Assembly: GCA_022821645.1 (NCBI GenBank) | Contig: JAJEDE010000027.1 | Location: 62,001-126,000, forward strand | DNA: 64,000 bases | From: Chloroflexota bacterium | GTDB lineage: Bacteria; Chloroflexota; UBA11872 | Reading direction: 5' to 3' | In this document: piece after piece, positions 52,805-61,352 of the stretch | How positions within the stretch are numbered: position 1 is the stretch's first letter | Layout of the letters: each line of letters begins with the position of its first letter | The notes under the pieces: model-generated | Databases searched by the model: none | What the model was told of the DNA's origin: nothing | What the model saw: the letters and a program-made list of their open reading frames with translations, nothing else | Program-made: the position numbers and the translations under genes

Positions 52805-53149
52805 CTAGCTTGAACATGCGGCCAAAGCCTCGGCCTGGGAGTCATGCACGGGAATGATCTGATCGAAGCCGCTCACCTCGAGAACCTTGCGCAGGGACTC
52901 CGGCACGGTGCAGACCGTGAGCGTGCCGCCTTTTCGCGCCTGGGCCTTGGTGAGTCCCAGCAGCACGCGCAGCGCCGCACTGCTGATGTACGTGAGATCC
53001 TCGAGGTCCAGGACTATCCCCCGCTTGCCGGCGTCCGCCACGGCATCCAGCACCCGCTCGAACCGCTGGGCGTTGGAACTATCGACTCGGCCCTCGATCG
53101 CGACGACCATCACCCCGTTCCCCGTAACGTTCACCACACTCAGCTTCAC
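52805..53149 (-). CDS. stand-alone STAS anti-sigma factor antagonist
   Basis: 114 residues, GTG start. VVNVTGNGVMVVAIEGRVDS, then DLTYISSAALRVLLGL with the Ser-Ser switch site and VSGFDQIIPVHDSQAEAL at the end. RsbV/SpoIIAA-like substrate of the RsbW kinase. Paralogous to the STAS part of the previous gene and to the next one. Confidence 0.92.
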   Translation of the reverse strand: MKLSVVNVTGNGVMVVAIEGRVDSSNAQRFERVLDAVADAGKRGIVLDLEDLTYISSAALRVLLGLTKAQARKGGTLTVCTVPESLRKVLEVSGFDQIIPVHDSQAEALAACSS

Positions 53150-53263
53150 TTGGTCTCAGGCTTCCTGCTGACAGGCAACAGGACAGGCCGCGTTGCTGTC
53201 GGCGTGTACCCCGTTCGGCCTCTCGCGGATCGGCCCCGTCGCCGTCCGCCACGCACGCCGGGC

Positions 53264-53608
53264 TCAGCTCTTGCGGGCGGCGAGCGCTTCGGCCTGGGTG
53301 GCGTGAATGGGGATGATCTGGTCGAAGCCGCTAACGCTGAAGATCTCGCGGATCGGATCCGACAGCGAGCAGATGGTTAGCGTGGCGTCCTTGCGCTGCA
53401 GCGACTTCGCCGCCAGCAGGATCACCCGCAACCCCGCACTGCTGATGTACGTCAGCCGCTCCATGTCCAGAATCACTGCCTGGTCGCTGGCCTCGATCAC
53501 GGCCTCCAGGGCACTCTGGAAGTCGCGGGCGTTGGTACCGTCCACCCGGCCATCCGCGGTGACCACGATGGCTTCATCGTTCCACGCCCACTCGGTGCTA
53601 ACGCTCAT
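53264..53608 (-). CDS. stand-alone STAS anti-sigma factor antagonist
   Basis: 114 residues, ATG with AAGGAGA upstream. VTADGRVDGTNARDFQSALE, RLTYISSAGLRVILLA with the switch Ser, and VSGFDQIIPIHATQAEALAA. First gene of the seven-gene operon. Sequence identity with the neighbouring STAS genes marks tandem duplication. Confidence 0.92.
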   Translation of the reverse strand: MSVSTEWAWNDEAIVVTADGRVDGTNARDFQSALEAVIEASDQAVILDMERLTYISSAGLRVILLAAKSLQRKDATLTICSLSDPIREIFSVSGFDQIIPIHATQAEALAARKS

Positions 53609-54116
53609 GGGGTTCGTCTCCTTGCCTGCTCCAGCAGTCTCCTACGCGTGGGGCCGAGGTCATCTTCTGATGCGACCGCGCTTCGCGGGCCCGTGCCGCG
53701 CAGAGTTCGAGGCCACTACTGCCCACTGGCACATTGACGACCGTAACGCCCACAACATCATTGCCCGAGACGTGTATCTCAGTATTTGATATCGGCATCG
53801 TAGGCAGAACGGTTTGGCCTTGTGCGGACGGCAGCACCGCCAACATGCGAATAGGTTTGCGTAGCCTAGCAGAAACCTGTGTCCCCGGGGTGCACGGCAA
53901 CGACCGTGTCGCGTCGTCCTGACGACATCCTCAGGTGGTCGGCTTCCATTCAACGGTCGTGGCCCGGCGCGAAATATCATCTGGCATGGCAGCACCACTG
54001 CCGCCCGGCCGGTGCGCGACCGGCGACTGACCATTCGACGTGCTGAGGAGTTCACTGGCCCACCCTCATGGCTGGACAGTTCAACCCGCCTGACGCCGCG
54101 CCCCCTGGGTGACGGG
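53609..54116. other. divergent intergenic region
   Basis: About 508 bases between the first STAS gene (minus) and tsaC (plus). No gene is well supported. A minus-strand frame from ATG 53798 opens with ISNTEIHVSGNDVVGVTVVN, which faintly recalls a STAS N-terminus, but it soon loses any such character. Promoters for both operons must lie here; none is clear. Confidence 0.5.
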
Positions 54117-54740
54117 ATGGCGTCGACAGCCGCGGTAACTCGGTGCGCCAGACTGCTGGCTGACGGCGGGGTTGCCGCCATCCCAACGGACACCCTCTAT
54201 GGATTGGCCGCCAGTATCCGCGTCCCCTCGGCCGTGGCGCGCGTCCTTCGCATCAAGACTCGCGGCCCCGGCGGCGGTATCCCGATCCTTGTCGAGAGCG
54301 CGGCCCAGGCTGGCGAAATCGCCGACATGTCGCCCGACGCCCGTCGCCTCGCTCAAGCCTTCTGGCCAGGCGCCGTCACGCTGGTGCTGCCGGCCCGACC
54401 GGGCGTTGACCAGCGGCTGCTCGGCCCTGGCGAAACGGTCGGCGTCCGCGTTCCCGCTTCCGGCGTGGTGCGCGAACTGATACGCCTCGTCGGTTCCCCA
54501 CTGACGGGCACCAGCGCCAATCTGCACAACGAGCCGCCGCCCATGACCGCCCCGGCGGCCGCCGACGCGGTGGGAACCCTGGTGGACCTGGTGTTGGATG
54601 GCGGCCCGGGGGCCGGCGCGCCCTCAACCGTAATCGACCTGGCGCGGGATCCCCCGCTGATCCTGCGCGCCGGCGCCGTGGACGCGACGACCATTCAGGC
54701 CGTGGTCCCGGCTGTCCGCCCGCCCACGCCTCCCGACTGA
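54117..54740 (+). CDS. tsaC: L-threonylcarbamoyladenylate synthase (TsaC/Sua5/YrdC family)
   Basis: 207 residues from ATG 54117. GVAAIPTDTLYGLAAS, RVLRIKTRGPGGGIPILV, FWPGAVTLVLPAR, VGVRVPA, PLTGTSANLHNEPP and GAPSTVIDLA follow the YrdC motif order. It makes TC-AMP for the t6A modification of tRNA position 37. The KxR block and SAN motif support the activity. Open frame upstream to 54012 is probably spurious. Confidence 0.92.
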   Translation: MASTAAVTRCARLLADGGVAAIPTDTLYGLAASIRVPSAVARVLRIKTRGPGGGIPILVESAAQAGEIADMSPDARRLAQAFWPGAVTLVLPARPGVDQRLLGPGETVGVRVPASGVVRELIRLVGSPLTGTSANLHNEPPPMTAPAAADAVGTLVDLVLDGGPGAGAPSTVIDLARDPPLILRAGAVDATTIQAVVPAVRPPTPPD

Positions 54741-55123
54741 TGCGCGACAGGTCGGTCGAACTGGTCGGTGACTTCGACAGCGCTGAGGCGCGCTTCCTGC
54801 GCAGCCAGTTCGACGACTGCCGAATCGAACTGATCGCCCGCTCCCAACTCGACGAGCGCACCGCCCTGCTGCGCTGGCAGCCCGCTACGGATGTTCCTCC
54901 ACGCGCCGTCGAAACCACGTCGCCGCGCGTGACCGACAGCCGCCGTCGTCCACCCGTCGCCTGGTACGTCCTGGAACACGAACCCGACCTGCGCCTGACA
55001 CCCATCGCCACCAACGCCGACCTGCGTGAGCGATACCCGAGCCACTTCCCGTCCGATGCCGTCCCCGATCGGCCGGCGCCCAGCGGCTGCCTACCCTTCG
55101 GCCGATGGTTGTGGCCGTGGTAG
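54740..55123 (+). CDS. hypothetical protein coupled to tsaC
   Basis: 127 residues; its ATG shares a base with the tsaC stop (TGATG). Acidic N-terminal half (VELVGDFDSAEARFLRSQFD), Arg/Pro-rich centre and a Trp-rich end PFGRWLWPW. No family recognised. Translational coupling and the continuous frame support a real gene. Confidence 0.55.
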   Translation: MRDRSVELVGDFDSAEARFLRSQFDDCRIELIARSQLDERTALLRWQPATDVPPRAVETTSPRVTDSRRRPPVAWYVLEHEPDLRLTPIATNADLRERYPSHFPSDAVPDRPAPSGCLPFGRWLWPW

Positions 55124-55124
55124 C

Positions 55125-55165
55125 AGCCGTCGCCCCGGCGTCGGCCTGAAGCCGGGGCGACGGCT
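55125..55165. terminator. 15-bp perfect inverted repeat at the tsaC operon end
   Basis: AGCCGTCGCCCCGGC and GCCGGGGCGACGGCT around an 11-base loop, immediately after the stop of the tsaC-linked gene and 46 bases from the convergent stop of the phage-like operon. Probably a bidirectional terminator; no T tract. Shares the core GGGGCGACGG with the hairpin at 63326-63353. Confidence 0.6.
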
Positions 55166-55210
55166 CGAGACTCACGCGTGCGGCGTGGCTGCGCCAACCG
55201 CCGGGCTGGG

Positions 55211-55447
55211 CTAGGCCGCGAGCCGGCCCTTGATCTGGCCCAGCGAGTCCGCGATCGAGGCCTGGTAACGGGTCATCTCGGTGTGGTGCGCCGTCAGGCT
55301 GCGGTCAATGCTTGCCAGCAGCTGCAACGCGCGGGTTTCCGAGTCGGTGCCGCGCGCGCGGCTGCGCCACCGCACCATCTCGCTGCGTACCGCGCGCACG
55401 ATGTAGATGGTCACGGCCGTGATGATCCCAATGGTCTCGGGTTCCAT
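55211..55447 (-). CDS. small membrane/coiled-coil protein, last gene of the virion-like operon
   Basis: 78 residues from ATG 55447, with GGAG upstream. One N-terminal helix (IGIITAVTIYIVRAV), a basic segment, then an amphipathic helix (TRALQLLASIDRSLTAHHTE). Its size and layout resemble holins or holin-associated proteins, but no family is recognised. Confidence 0.55.
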   Translation of the reverse strand: MEPETIGIITAVTIYIVRAVRSEMVRWRSRARGTDSETRALQLLASIDRSLTAHHTEMTRYQASIADSLGQIKGRLAA

Positions 55448-55551
55448 GGAGGTCTGCTCCTTCGTATGACTGTTGGGGGAATTCGGCATCGCGCCGGCCC
55501 CTTCGGTATTCCGGCCGGGGTCGATCCAGCCGGGCTCGTCCACGCGTTGCA

Positions 55552-56604
55552 CTACACGGCTCCAATCGCCAGCCAATAGACCAGCCCCGGGCTGGCGTTG
55601 CTGAAGTTGCCGGCGTCACCGGTGGCGGCCTGCAGGGTGAAGCCGTCGACACGCAGGTTGGTGCAACGCGCCACCACCCGACGACCGCCAATATCCTCGC
55701 GGGGCGTGGCGAATGCCGCGTAGACCGTGCGAAACGGGTTCTCGAACGTCACGGTGTGATCGGACCAATTCTGCGAGGGCGCGCCCGCCACCGAGGCCAC
55801 GCCCACCTCGGCTCGCCACTGACCGCGATCCACGTGGTTGGCGGGCGTGCTGTCCTGGAAGTTCGACAGGCGCAGCGCCTTGTCCATTGGGTGTGGAGCA
55901 AAGGCCGACGCCAGCGTCCCCTCGGCGACCTGCATCCCGTCGAACCAGGCCGTGGTGTCCCCCTGCTTGAGCTTGCAGAGCGCCAGCAGGGTCGGCGCCG
56001 CCCGGTCCGCGGTGATGGTGACGGTCAGCCACTCCCACGCCGAACTGCCGGAGTGGTAGGTCGAAACAGCCGTGGTGACGCCGTCGCCCACTTCCAGCCG
56101 CGCTCGATTGGGGACCGTCGCATGCACCCAGCCGCCCAGGGTGAATGTCCGTCCGCGCAGGTAGGTCAGTCCGCCCAGGTCGTCGGCCAGGCGGCGGCGC
56201 AGATCGCAGTCGGCGCCCCGCCGCGTCAGCGAGGCCGCGTAGCGCCCGTGCTTGACGACCGAAGTCGCGCGCGCGACCTGGGCGCGAGCGCCCGACAGCC
56301 TCCAGCCGTCCGGCGCATCCGACCCGCCGCCGGACCACGACTCGAAGTCGCCATTAGGCAGCGCGTTGTGGAATTGCTCGGCATGGAAGGCGCCCGGCGC
56401 CAGCTTGGCGGTCGTTACCGCGCCCGCGGCTAGAGCGGACTCCGTCAGTTGGGGGCCGTCGCCCGCCCTGCCGGAGTGATCGTGCCCGGTCATGGCATGG
56501 AAGCCGGCGTCGATCAGATCGGCGTTGTTGTTGAACACGTTGATGTCGTATCGCTCGGCGCCCAACGGCTTGGTCAGCCGCAGGTTCGCCGTGGTAGTTG
56601 CCAT
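55552..56604 (-). CDS. phage tail-fibre/receptor-binding-like protein
   Basis: 350 residues; AGGAGG precedes ATG 56604. N-terminal phage-like segment (TTANLRLTKPLGAERYDINV, then NNNADLIDAGFHAMTGHDHS). The middle is a carbohydrate-binding jelly-roll-like domain (PNGDFESWSGGGSDAPDGWR; FTLGGWVHA). The C-terminal ~90 residues resemble an H-type lectin (WSDHTVTFENPFRTVYAAFA; LVYWLAIG). A sugar-binding virion protein is inferred. Confidence 0.7.
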   Translation of the reverse strand: MATTTANLRLTKPLGAERYDINVFNNNADLIDAGFHAMTGHDHSGRAGDGPQLTESALAAGAVTTAKLAPGAFHAEQFHNALPNGDFESWSGGGSDAPDGWRLSGARAQVARATSVVKHGRYAASLTRRGADCDLRRRLADDLGGLTYLRGRTFTLGGWVHATVPNRARLEVGDGVTTAVSTYHSGSSAWEWLTVTITADRAAPTLLALCKLKQGDTTAWFDGMQVAEGTLASAFAPHPMDKALRLSNFQDSTPANHVDRGQWRAEVGVASVAGAPSQNWSDHTVTFENPFRTVYAAFATPREDIGGRRVVARCTNLRVDGFTLQAATGDAGNFSNASPGLVYWLAIGAV

Positions 56605-56614
56605 GGAGGGCCTC

Positions 56615-58993
56615 CTAGAGCCTGGCGAGTTGCGTGTGCAGGTAGGCGGCCTGCTCCCGGTGGGCGTAGGCCGCCAGTCGGTTGTGTGTGCCCGTGCCGG
56701 CGGTCGGCCGGTATTCGGTGGCTGTCACGGGCATCAGCCATTCCAGGTTGCGTCCGGCCTCGCTGCGCCTGGCCTGGGCCTCGGCGCTCCGCACCAGCGC
56801 CTCCACGTGCTCGCCGTCCGGACTGACCAGCACCACCGGCTCGCGCGTGGCCGCCGCGGCGGCGATCGCAAGCTTGATTTCGCGTCCCGACCGCCGGTCG
56901 CGTCGCCCATCCCGCAGCGGCGTCTGGTCCGCGATCCGAACCACGAACTCGAACACGCGCTTGAAATCTGCGCGCACCGCGTAGGCCAATGACGCGGCGT
57001 GCATCACCGGCGACGTTGCGGGATCGTCCGTGTGCAGCGTCAGGCGAAGGTCAATGGCTGTCGCCGCGGCTTCCCGACCAAACTCAATGCGCTGGCCATC
57101 GGCGGCGAAGCGTCCAAGGTGCCGGAACGTCGTGCCGTCGCCGAGTCGATAGGAAGTGTCCACCCACGTGGAAGCCGTCAGCCGGTCTCCGCTCACGGCC
57201 AGTGCCAGGAAGGCCTTCGGCTGAGCCGCGAAGCCCGCGTCGAAACGCGACAGCGTCAGGTCCGCGCTCCTGGCATATCGGCAATTCCGATCGTGCAGCG
57301 GATTGGCGGAGTCGCGCGGAAGCACCATGGCCGCCAGTGATCCGCCGATGGCGACATACAGCCGCGGATTCGGACCCGGCCAGTCGGACACCCACATGTG
57401 CCGGCAGTCCACCCGCCCCAGGCGCGCCAGCGGGTGCCATGTGTCACGGTCCTGGTTCAGCGCCAGCAGGGTGACGTATCCGTTCTCATCGCGGAGAGCC
57501 GCATAGAGGTAGTGGGCGTCGCCCGCGCAGGCCGTAACGCGACCGCGGATCGGCGAGTCGTTCTCGCCCAGGCGCTCCGGACCCGACGGCCTTAACTCAC
57601 CGGGACGAAATCGGCAGAGTCCCTGCGGCAGCGGTAGCCACAGATACCCTCGCCAGGCCGCCGCTCTTTGACCGCTGTACGGGCTGTTGTGCCGCACCGG
57701 CTGGGACCATAGGTGGTCCACCACCGCACTCGTGTCCGTGCCGGGCCGAAGTGCATAGAGACCATCCGCCTTTACGAGATACGCCGTTCGGCCCAGGCTC
57801 TGCAGCGCGCTAACGTCAAATGCCCCATCGCCGACGGGGATGCCATCCGTCCAGGTGGAGGCCGCGCCACCGTCCGCCGAGATTGACAGCGCCGGCGCAC
57901 CGGCTTCGCTGCTCACTCGTGCGAGTACCGAACCGATGACCCGGAACGCCTCGGCCTTGCGGACCTCGCGAACGGCGAGTCCATTGATGCGGGTTGACGA
58001 GTCCAACGCCGACGCCACGGTTAGCCGCAACCAGAACGCCTCAGCGCCATTGATGGCCGCACGCCGCCAGTCGGACGGCTCGCGAAAGCTCACGTCACCG
58101 TCGCGCGCCAGCGTCCTGCCATCCTGTGCCGTGCCGTCGCGCAGCCCGGCTACGCTTATCCAGGCCGAGCCGTTCCAGTACTCAGCCGCAACGTCGGCCG
58201 CGTTGCCGTTTGCGGCGACGTTCATCTCGACGGCCAGGGCCGCGAACGGCGCCTTTCCGCCAATCAACAGCCACGCCCCGTCGGTCACCGCGCCCAGTGA
58301 GTCCAGGTGCCCATAGGTCCCTGAATCCCCGTCGCTCACGGCGTCGGTGAGGTCGGCGTAGGTCTGGCCGCCGTCGCCGGTTCGCAGGACCGCCACGGGC
58401 GTGGCGCGCTGGCCCGTGTGCTGTGTCCAGTTCGAGCCGTCAAAGGTCCAGAACGGCTCGTCGGCCGCGGCGCCGCCCACGGCCACGAAGGCCATCGGCC
58501 GGTCCGCGCGCCCCGCAAAGACCGCCGCCGAGCGCGCCGTTATCCCGGGTTCGAATGCCTTCGCCAGGGTCCAGCGCCGGCCGTCCCGCGACCGGTACAC
58601 GGCCGACCCCGCCAGCACGTAGGTGGTGTCGCCCAGCGCAAAGTGATCCGTGATCGTTCCCGACGAGGTAATTGGCGTGGTCAGGATTTCGGGCGGCAGC
58701 GTGACCTGGTGCGGGATGCGCGTATCGGCCACGCCGTGGGCGTAGCCGGTCGACCCGCCGCGCGGCACGACCCGCTGGCCGTATCCGCCCGACAGGTCGT
58801 CCACGGCCCAGGTCGTCTCGTCTTCCGGCGGGAACTGGGCATAGGACTGGTCCGTCTGGCTGACTCGCGGCGCAAAGAAGTCCAGCTTGCGTTCGCGCCA
58901 GGCAATCTCCGCGCCCGACCGCTGGCTCAGCATCAGGCCTACGCCGTCCACGATGCAGTCGTAGGGATAGGGCGGGCGGTTTCCGCGCGGCAT
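56615..58993 (-). CDS. large virion-like beta-propeller protein
   Basis: 792 residues. No catalytic motif. Repeated strand-rich units such as LFTLA-free blocks TYVLAGSAVYRSRDGRRW, AYLVKADGLYALRPGTD, YLWLPLPQGLCRFRPGEL and LYVAIGGSLAAMVLPRD suggest a propeller. The ATG directly abuts the stop of the upstream connector-like gene (TAGATG). Position between connector and fibre genes suggests a tail or spike protein. Confidence 0.6.
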   Translation of the reverse strand: MPRGNRPPYPYDCIVDGVGLMLSQRSGAEIAWRERKLDFFAPRVSQTDQSYAQFPPEDETTWAVDDLSGGYGQRVVPRGGSTGYAHGVADTRIPHQVTLPPEILTTPITSSGTITDHFALGDTTYVLAGSAVYRSRDGRRWTLAKAFEPGITARSAAVFAGRADRPMAFVAVGGAAADEPFWTFDGSNWTQHTGQRATPVAVLRTGDGGQTYADLTDAVSDGDSGTYGHLDSLGAVTDGAWLLIGGKAPFAALAVEMNVAANGNAADVAAEYWNGSAWISVAGLRDGTAQDGRTLARDGDVSFREPSDWRRAAINGAEAFWLRLTVASALDSSTRINGLAVREVRKAEAFRVIGSVLARVSSEAGAPALSISADGGAASTWTDGIPVGDGAFDVSALQSLGRTAYLVKADGLYALRPGTDTSAVVDHLWSQPVRHNSPYSGQRAAAWRGYLWLPLPQGLCRFRPGELRPSGPERLGENDSPIRGRVTACAGDAHYLYAALRDENGYVTLLALNQDRDTWHPLARLGRVDCRHMWVSDWPGPNPRLYVAIGGSLAAMVLPRDSANPLHDRNCRYARSADLTLSRFDAGFAAQPKAFLALAVSGDRLTASTWVDTSYRLGDGTTFRHLGRFAADGQRIEFGREAAATAIDLRLTLHTDDPATSPVMHAASLAYAVRADFKRVFEFVVRIADQTPLRDGRRDRRSGREIKLAIAAAAATREPVVLVSPDGEHVEALVRSAEAQARRSEAGRNLEWLMPVTATEYRPTAGTGTHNRLAAYAHREQAAYLHTQLARL

Positions 58994-60214
58994 CTACCAG
59001 CCTCCACTCAGCATGACCCGCCGGGTGGCCCGTGGGCGGTAGAGGCGGGACAAGTGCTGGAACTCCAGCGCCGCGTCGCGCTGCAACGCCGCGTAGCGCG
59101 CCACGTCCCCCGCCGGCGCATCCCGGTTCAGGTGGCGGTACACCTCAACCAGCGCCCCTTGCGCAACCCAATCCACGGGCGCCTCGGTGGTGGCGTTGTC
59201 GTTGGCCAGCGGCGCGTAGGCCCGCAGGCCTTCGATCAGCAGCGTCTCGCCCAGGCTGGGCGGTGGGTCCGCTTCCAGCCACAATTCCGGCCCCCGCGGC
59301 CCCGGGTTCACCGTGGTTCGCCACCAGTTCACCGCGGTCATCACGCGCCGCGGATGTTCTGCCGCCCGCCGCCAGACTTCGACAACCTGCTGCCGCTGCC
59401 TGACCCAGGAGGGCAAGGGAAATCGCCGGCGGTTGGCCGCCAGCAGTACCACCTGGGACCATCGCGTCACGGCGTCTGCCTCCGCGCCGCCCAGCCGGAC
59501 TTCCATCGCCTCGCAGTCGTCCGGAACCACGAACGTCAGGCGCGCACGTCGCCAGGCAGTGCCGGCTACCGTCGCCCCGTCCACTTCGGCATCGGTCGCT
59601 AAGTTGCGGACCGACAGTCGCGCCGTGAAGCCACCGGGCGCCACCATTGCCTCAAGCGTGAACGGCTGACCCGGCCGCACGGCCAGGCTGGTCGACGCCG
59701 CATAGCCGTCCGCCGAGGTGTTGCGTACTTCCAGGCTGGCGGTGCCCCCGGATGCGTCGGCGTCGACCGAGGCTCTGGCCACGGTGGCGTTCCAGGCGCG
59801 CCAGGCGCGCGTGTCCGGGTTCTCCATGTCGCCGTCGGCCAGCGCCGTTAGCGGCGCCAGGGTCTGAAACCAGCAACGTGCCAGCGTGGCATCGATGGCT
59901 GCATTGATGACCTCGGGCGCAACCAGGCGTAAGAGCTCGTAGGACGCGCCGACGGCCGCGTGCGTGAACGCCCGGCTGACGGTGATTGACCCCGCCGCCG
60001 GATCGTAGGCCGCCACCCGCCGGGTTTCGCCCGCGTTTGGACCGTCGATCACGTGGATCCAGCTGTCGGCCCACAAGTCGGCGGATGCCGTCGAGTCCTG
60101 GAGCCGCGCCGGGTCGACCAGGGTCACGGTGGACCCGCCATCCGCCGTTCCGCTCAGGAACGGCGCCAGCCGCCGGGCGATTCGATGGCGCAAGGCGCGC
60201 CTCGTCACGCTCAT
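58994..60214 (-). CDS. phage head-tail connector/adaptor-like protein with sugar-binding insert
   Basis: 406 residues. The N-terminal ~110 residues (LRHRIARRLAPFL; SWIHVIDGPNAGETRRVAAY; VAPEVINAAIDATL) resemble phage adaptor proteins. A jelly-roll-like insert follows (about 130-260; ASLEVRNTSADGYAASTSL), then a conserved-looking helical end. Overlaps the small gene upstream by ATGA at 60214-60211. Confidence 0.6.
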   Translation of the reverse strand: MSVTRRALRHRIARRLAPFLSGTADGGSTVTLVDPARLQDSTASADLWADSWIHVIDGPNAGETRRVAAYDPAAGSITVSRAFTHAAVGASYELLRLVAPEVINAAIDATLARCWFQTLAPLTALADGDMENPDTRAWRAWNATVARASVDADASGGTASLEVRNTSADGYAASTSLAVRPGQPFTLEAMVAPGGFTARLSVRNLATDAEVDGATVAGTAWRRARLTFVVPDDCEAMEVRLGGAEADAVTRWSQVVLLAANRRRFPLPSWVRQRQQVVEVWRRAAEHPRRVMTAVNWWRTTVNPGPRGPELWLEADPPPSLGETLLIEGLRAYAPLANDNATTEAPVDWVAQGALVEVYRHLNRDAPAGDVARYAALQRDAALEFQHLSRLYRPRATRRVMLSGGW

Positions 60215-60465
60215 GGCTGGGCGCCGGAGCGCTCAGCGTCGCCCCGGCCCCATGTCGCGCGTTGGGGATCGAGTTGGTGCATGTCGGCCGCGCCGTGATC
60301 TCGCAGCCGCGCCGCCTGGCGCTCGCGCATGGCCAGCGCCGTGTCCTGCGCTTCCTGGCGATCCGGCGTGATCACCAGGATCTGGCGTCCGCCCTCCGCG
60401 CCGGGAAAGCGGTGGATCAGGCGCCGCGCCGGGCGGCGCCTGATCCAGATGATGGGAGCGTGCAT
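60211..60465 (-). CDS. small Arg-rich protein between capsid and connector genes
   Basis: 84 residues from ATG 60465, with AGGAGGT 8 bases upstream. Starts MHAPIIWIRRRPARRLIHRF; the centre is helical (EAQDTALAMRERQAARLRDH). No family. The 4-base overlap with the next gene supports it. The early codons contain a large inverted repeat. Confidence 0.6.
   Translation of the reverse strand: MHAPIIWIRRRPARRLIHRFPGAEGGRQILVITPDRQEAQDTALAMRERQAARLRDHGAADMHQLDPQRATWGRGDAERSGAQP
60415..60445. repeat. 13-bp perfect inverted repeat downstream of the capsid gene
   Basis: GATCAGGCGCCGC and GCGGCGCCTGATC around GCCGG, 53 bases past the capsid-like stop and within the start of the small gene. Very stable as RNA; could attenuate transcription or protect the upstream message. 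Confidence 0.6.
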
Positions 60466-60497
60466 GTGCCGCTACCTCCTCCTGGAATCGCCCAGCC

Positions 60498-61352
60498 TTA
60501 GCTGGACGGGGTGGACGCGTCGAAGTACATCTCCACGCCCCAGGCGTCCGCGTATTCGCCCAGGCCGTAGTCCGCCACGACGTTCAATTCCCAGGCCCGC
60601 AGCGAGGCGTCGCGCTCGCGTTCCACGGCCCAGTCCTTGAACATCACCAGCACCAGCGCCTCTTTCGAGAACACCGCGCCCTTGGCGTCGTCGCTGCCGT
60701 CCACCGCCAGGTTTCCGGCCTGGAAGACATCCACGCCGAACGCGCGCGCCACCCAGTGGTTTTCCAGCACCGTTTGCGAGATGCCGGCCGGCACCGGATA
60801 GCTGCCCGTGGGCGAAATGTCCGCCGCCAGGTCGTGCGCCTGGTACGGATGCAGCACCGCGTGGAACGGCTGCGGCGCCGGTTCGGCCGCCCCGTGCAGG
60901 CGCGACACCGCCGCCCGCAGGTGGCCCATCGAAATGTCCTGGCCGGCCCCGCCCAGCGACGCGCTGAAGCCGTCCAGCAGCCCCAGCAGGTCCTTGTCCA
61001 GCTTGCGGGCGATCGCGTCGCCCAACACGCGCCCGGCCGCCCGGGCCATGTCTTCCTTGGCCGTCCGCAGCGCGCGGTCCGTCAGCACGATCTGCGCGCC
61101 CACCTCGGCGGGCGTGATCGTGATCTTGCTGGTGGTCAGCGTCTGCGGGTTCGTCATGTCCACGCCCTCGGTCAGGGCGCTGGCCGCTACCGTCCCGAAC
61201 TTGGGAATCTCCAGCCGGTCGCCGGCCCCGCGCGGGACCCGATAGGTCCGCACCAGCGGTTCCATCACCGTGCGGTGCATCTGCGTGCGACGGGCTTCGG
61301 CAATCACCGTGTCCACCACGTCGCCAATTGAATCGGTCTTCGTTATCGCCAC
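60498..61352 (-). CDS. phage major capsid protein-like
   Basis: 284 residues from GTG 61352, chosen because GGAGG lies 7 bases upstream. Features: YRVPRGAGDRLEIPKFGTVA, ALTEGVDMTNPQTLTTSKIT, EVGAQIVLTDRALRTAKED, LDKDLLGLLDGFSASLG, FHAVLHPYQAHDLAADI and a C-terminal VFSKEALVLVMF. The order of an acidic EG loop, TDxAL helix, HPxQ block and late strand is that of phage major capsid proteins of the N4-gp56/P22-like kind. It heads the six-gene minus-strand cassette. Confidence 0.72.
   Translation of the reverse strand: MAITKTDSIGDVVDTVIAEARRTQMHRTVMEPLVRTYRVPRGAGDRLEIPKFGTVAASALTEGVDMTNPQTLTTSKITITPAEVGAQIVLTDRALRTAKEDMARAAGRVLGDAIARKLDKDLLGLLDGFSASLGGAGQDISMGHLRAAVSRLHGAAEPAPQPFHAVLHPYQAHDLAADISPTGSYPVPAGISQTVLENHWVARAFGVDVFQAGNLAVDGSDDAKGAVFSKEALVLVMFKDWAVERERDASLRAWELNVVADYGLGEYADAWGVEMYFDASTPSS

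Noticed and set aside
53598-53900. Minus-strand 100-residue frame upstream of the STAS operon
   Set aside because: Only a faint STAS-like opening; it overlaps the ribosome site of the real STAS gene and then loses similarity.
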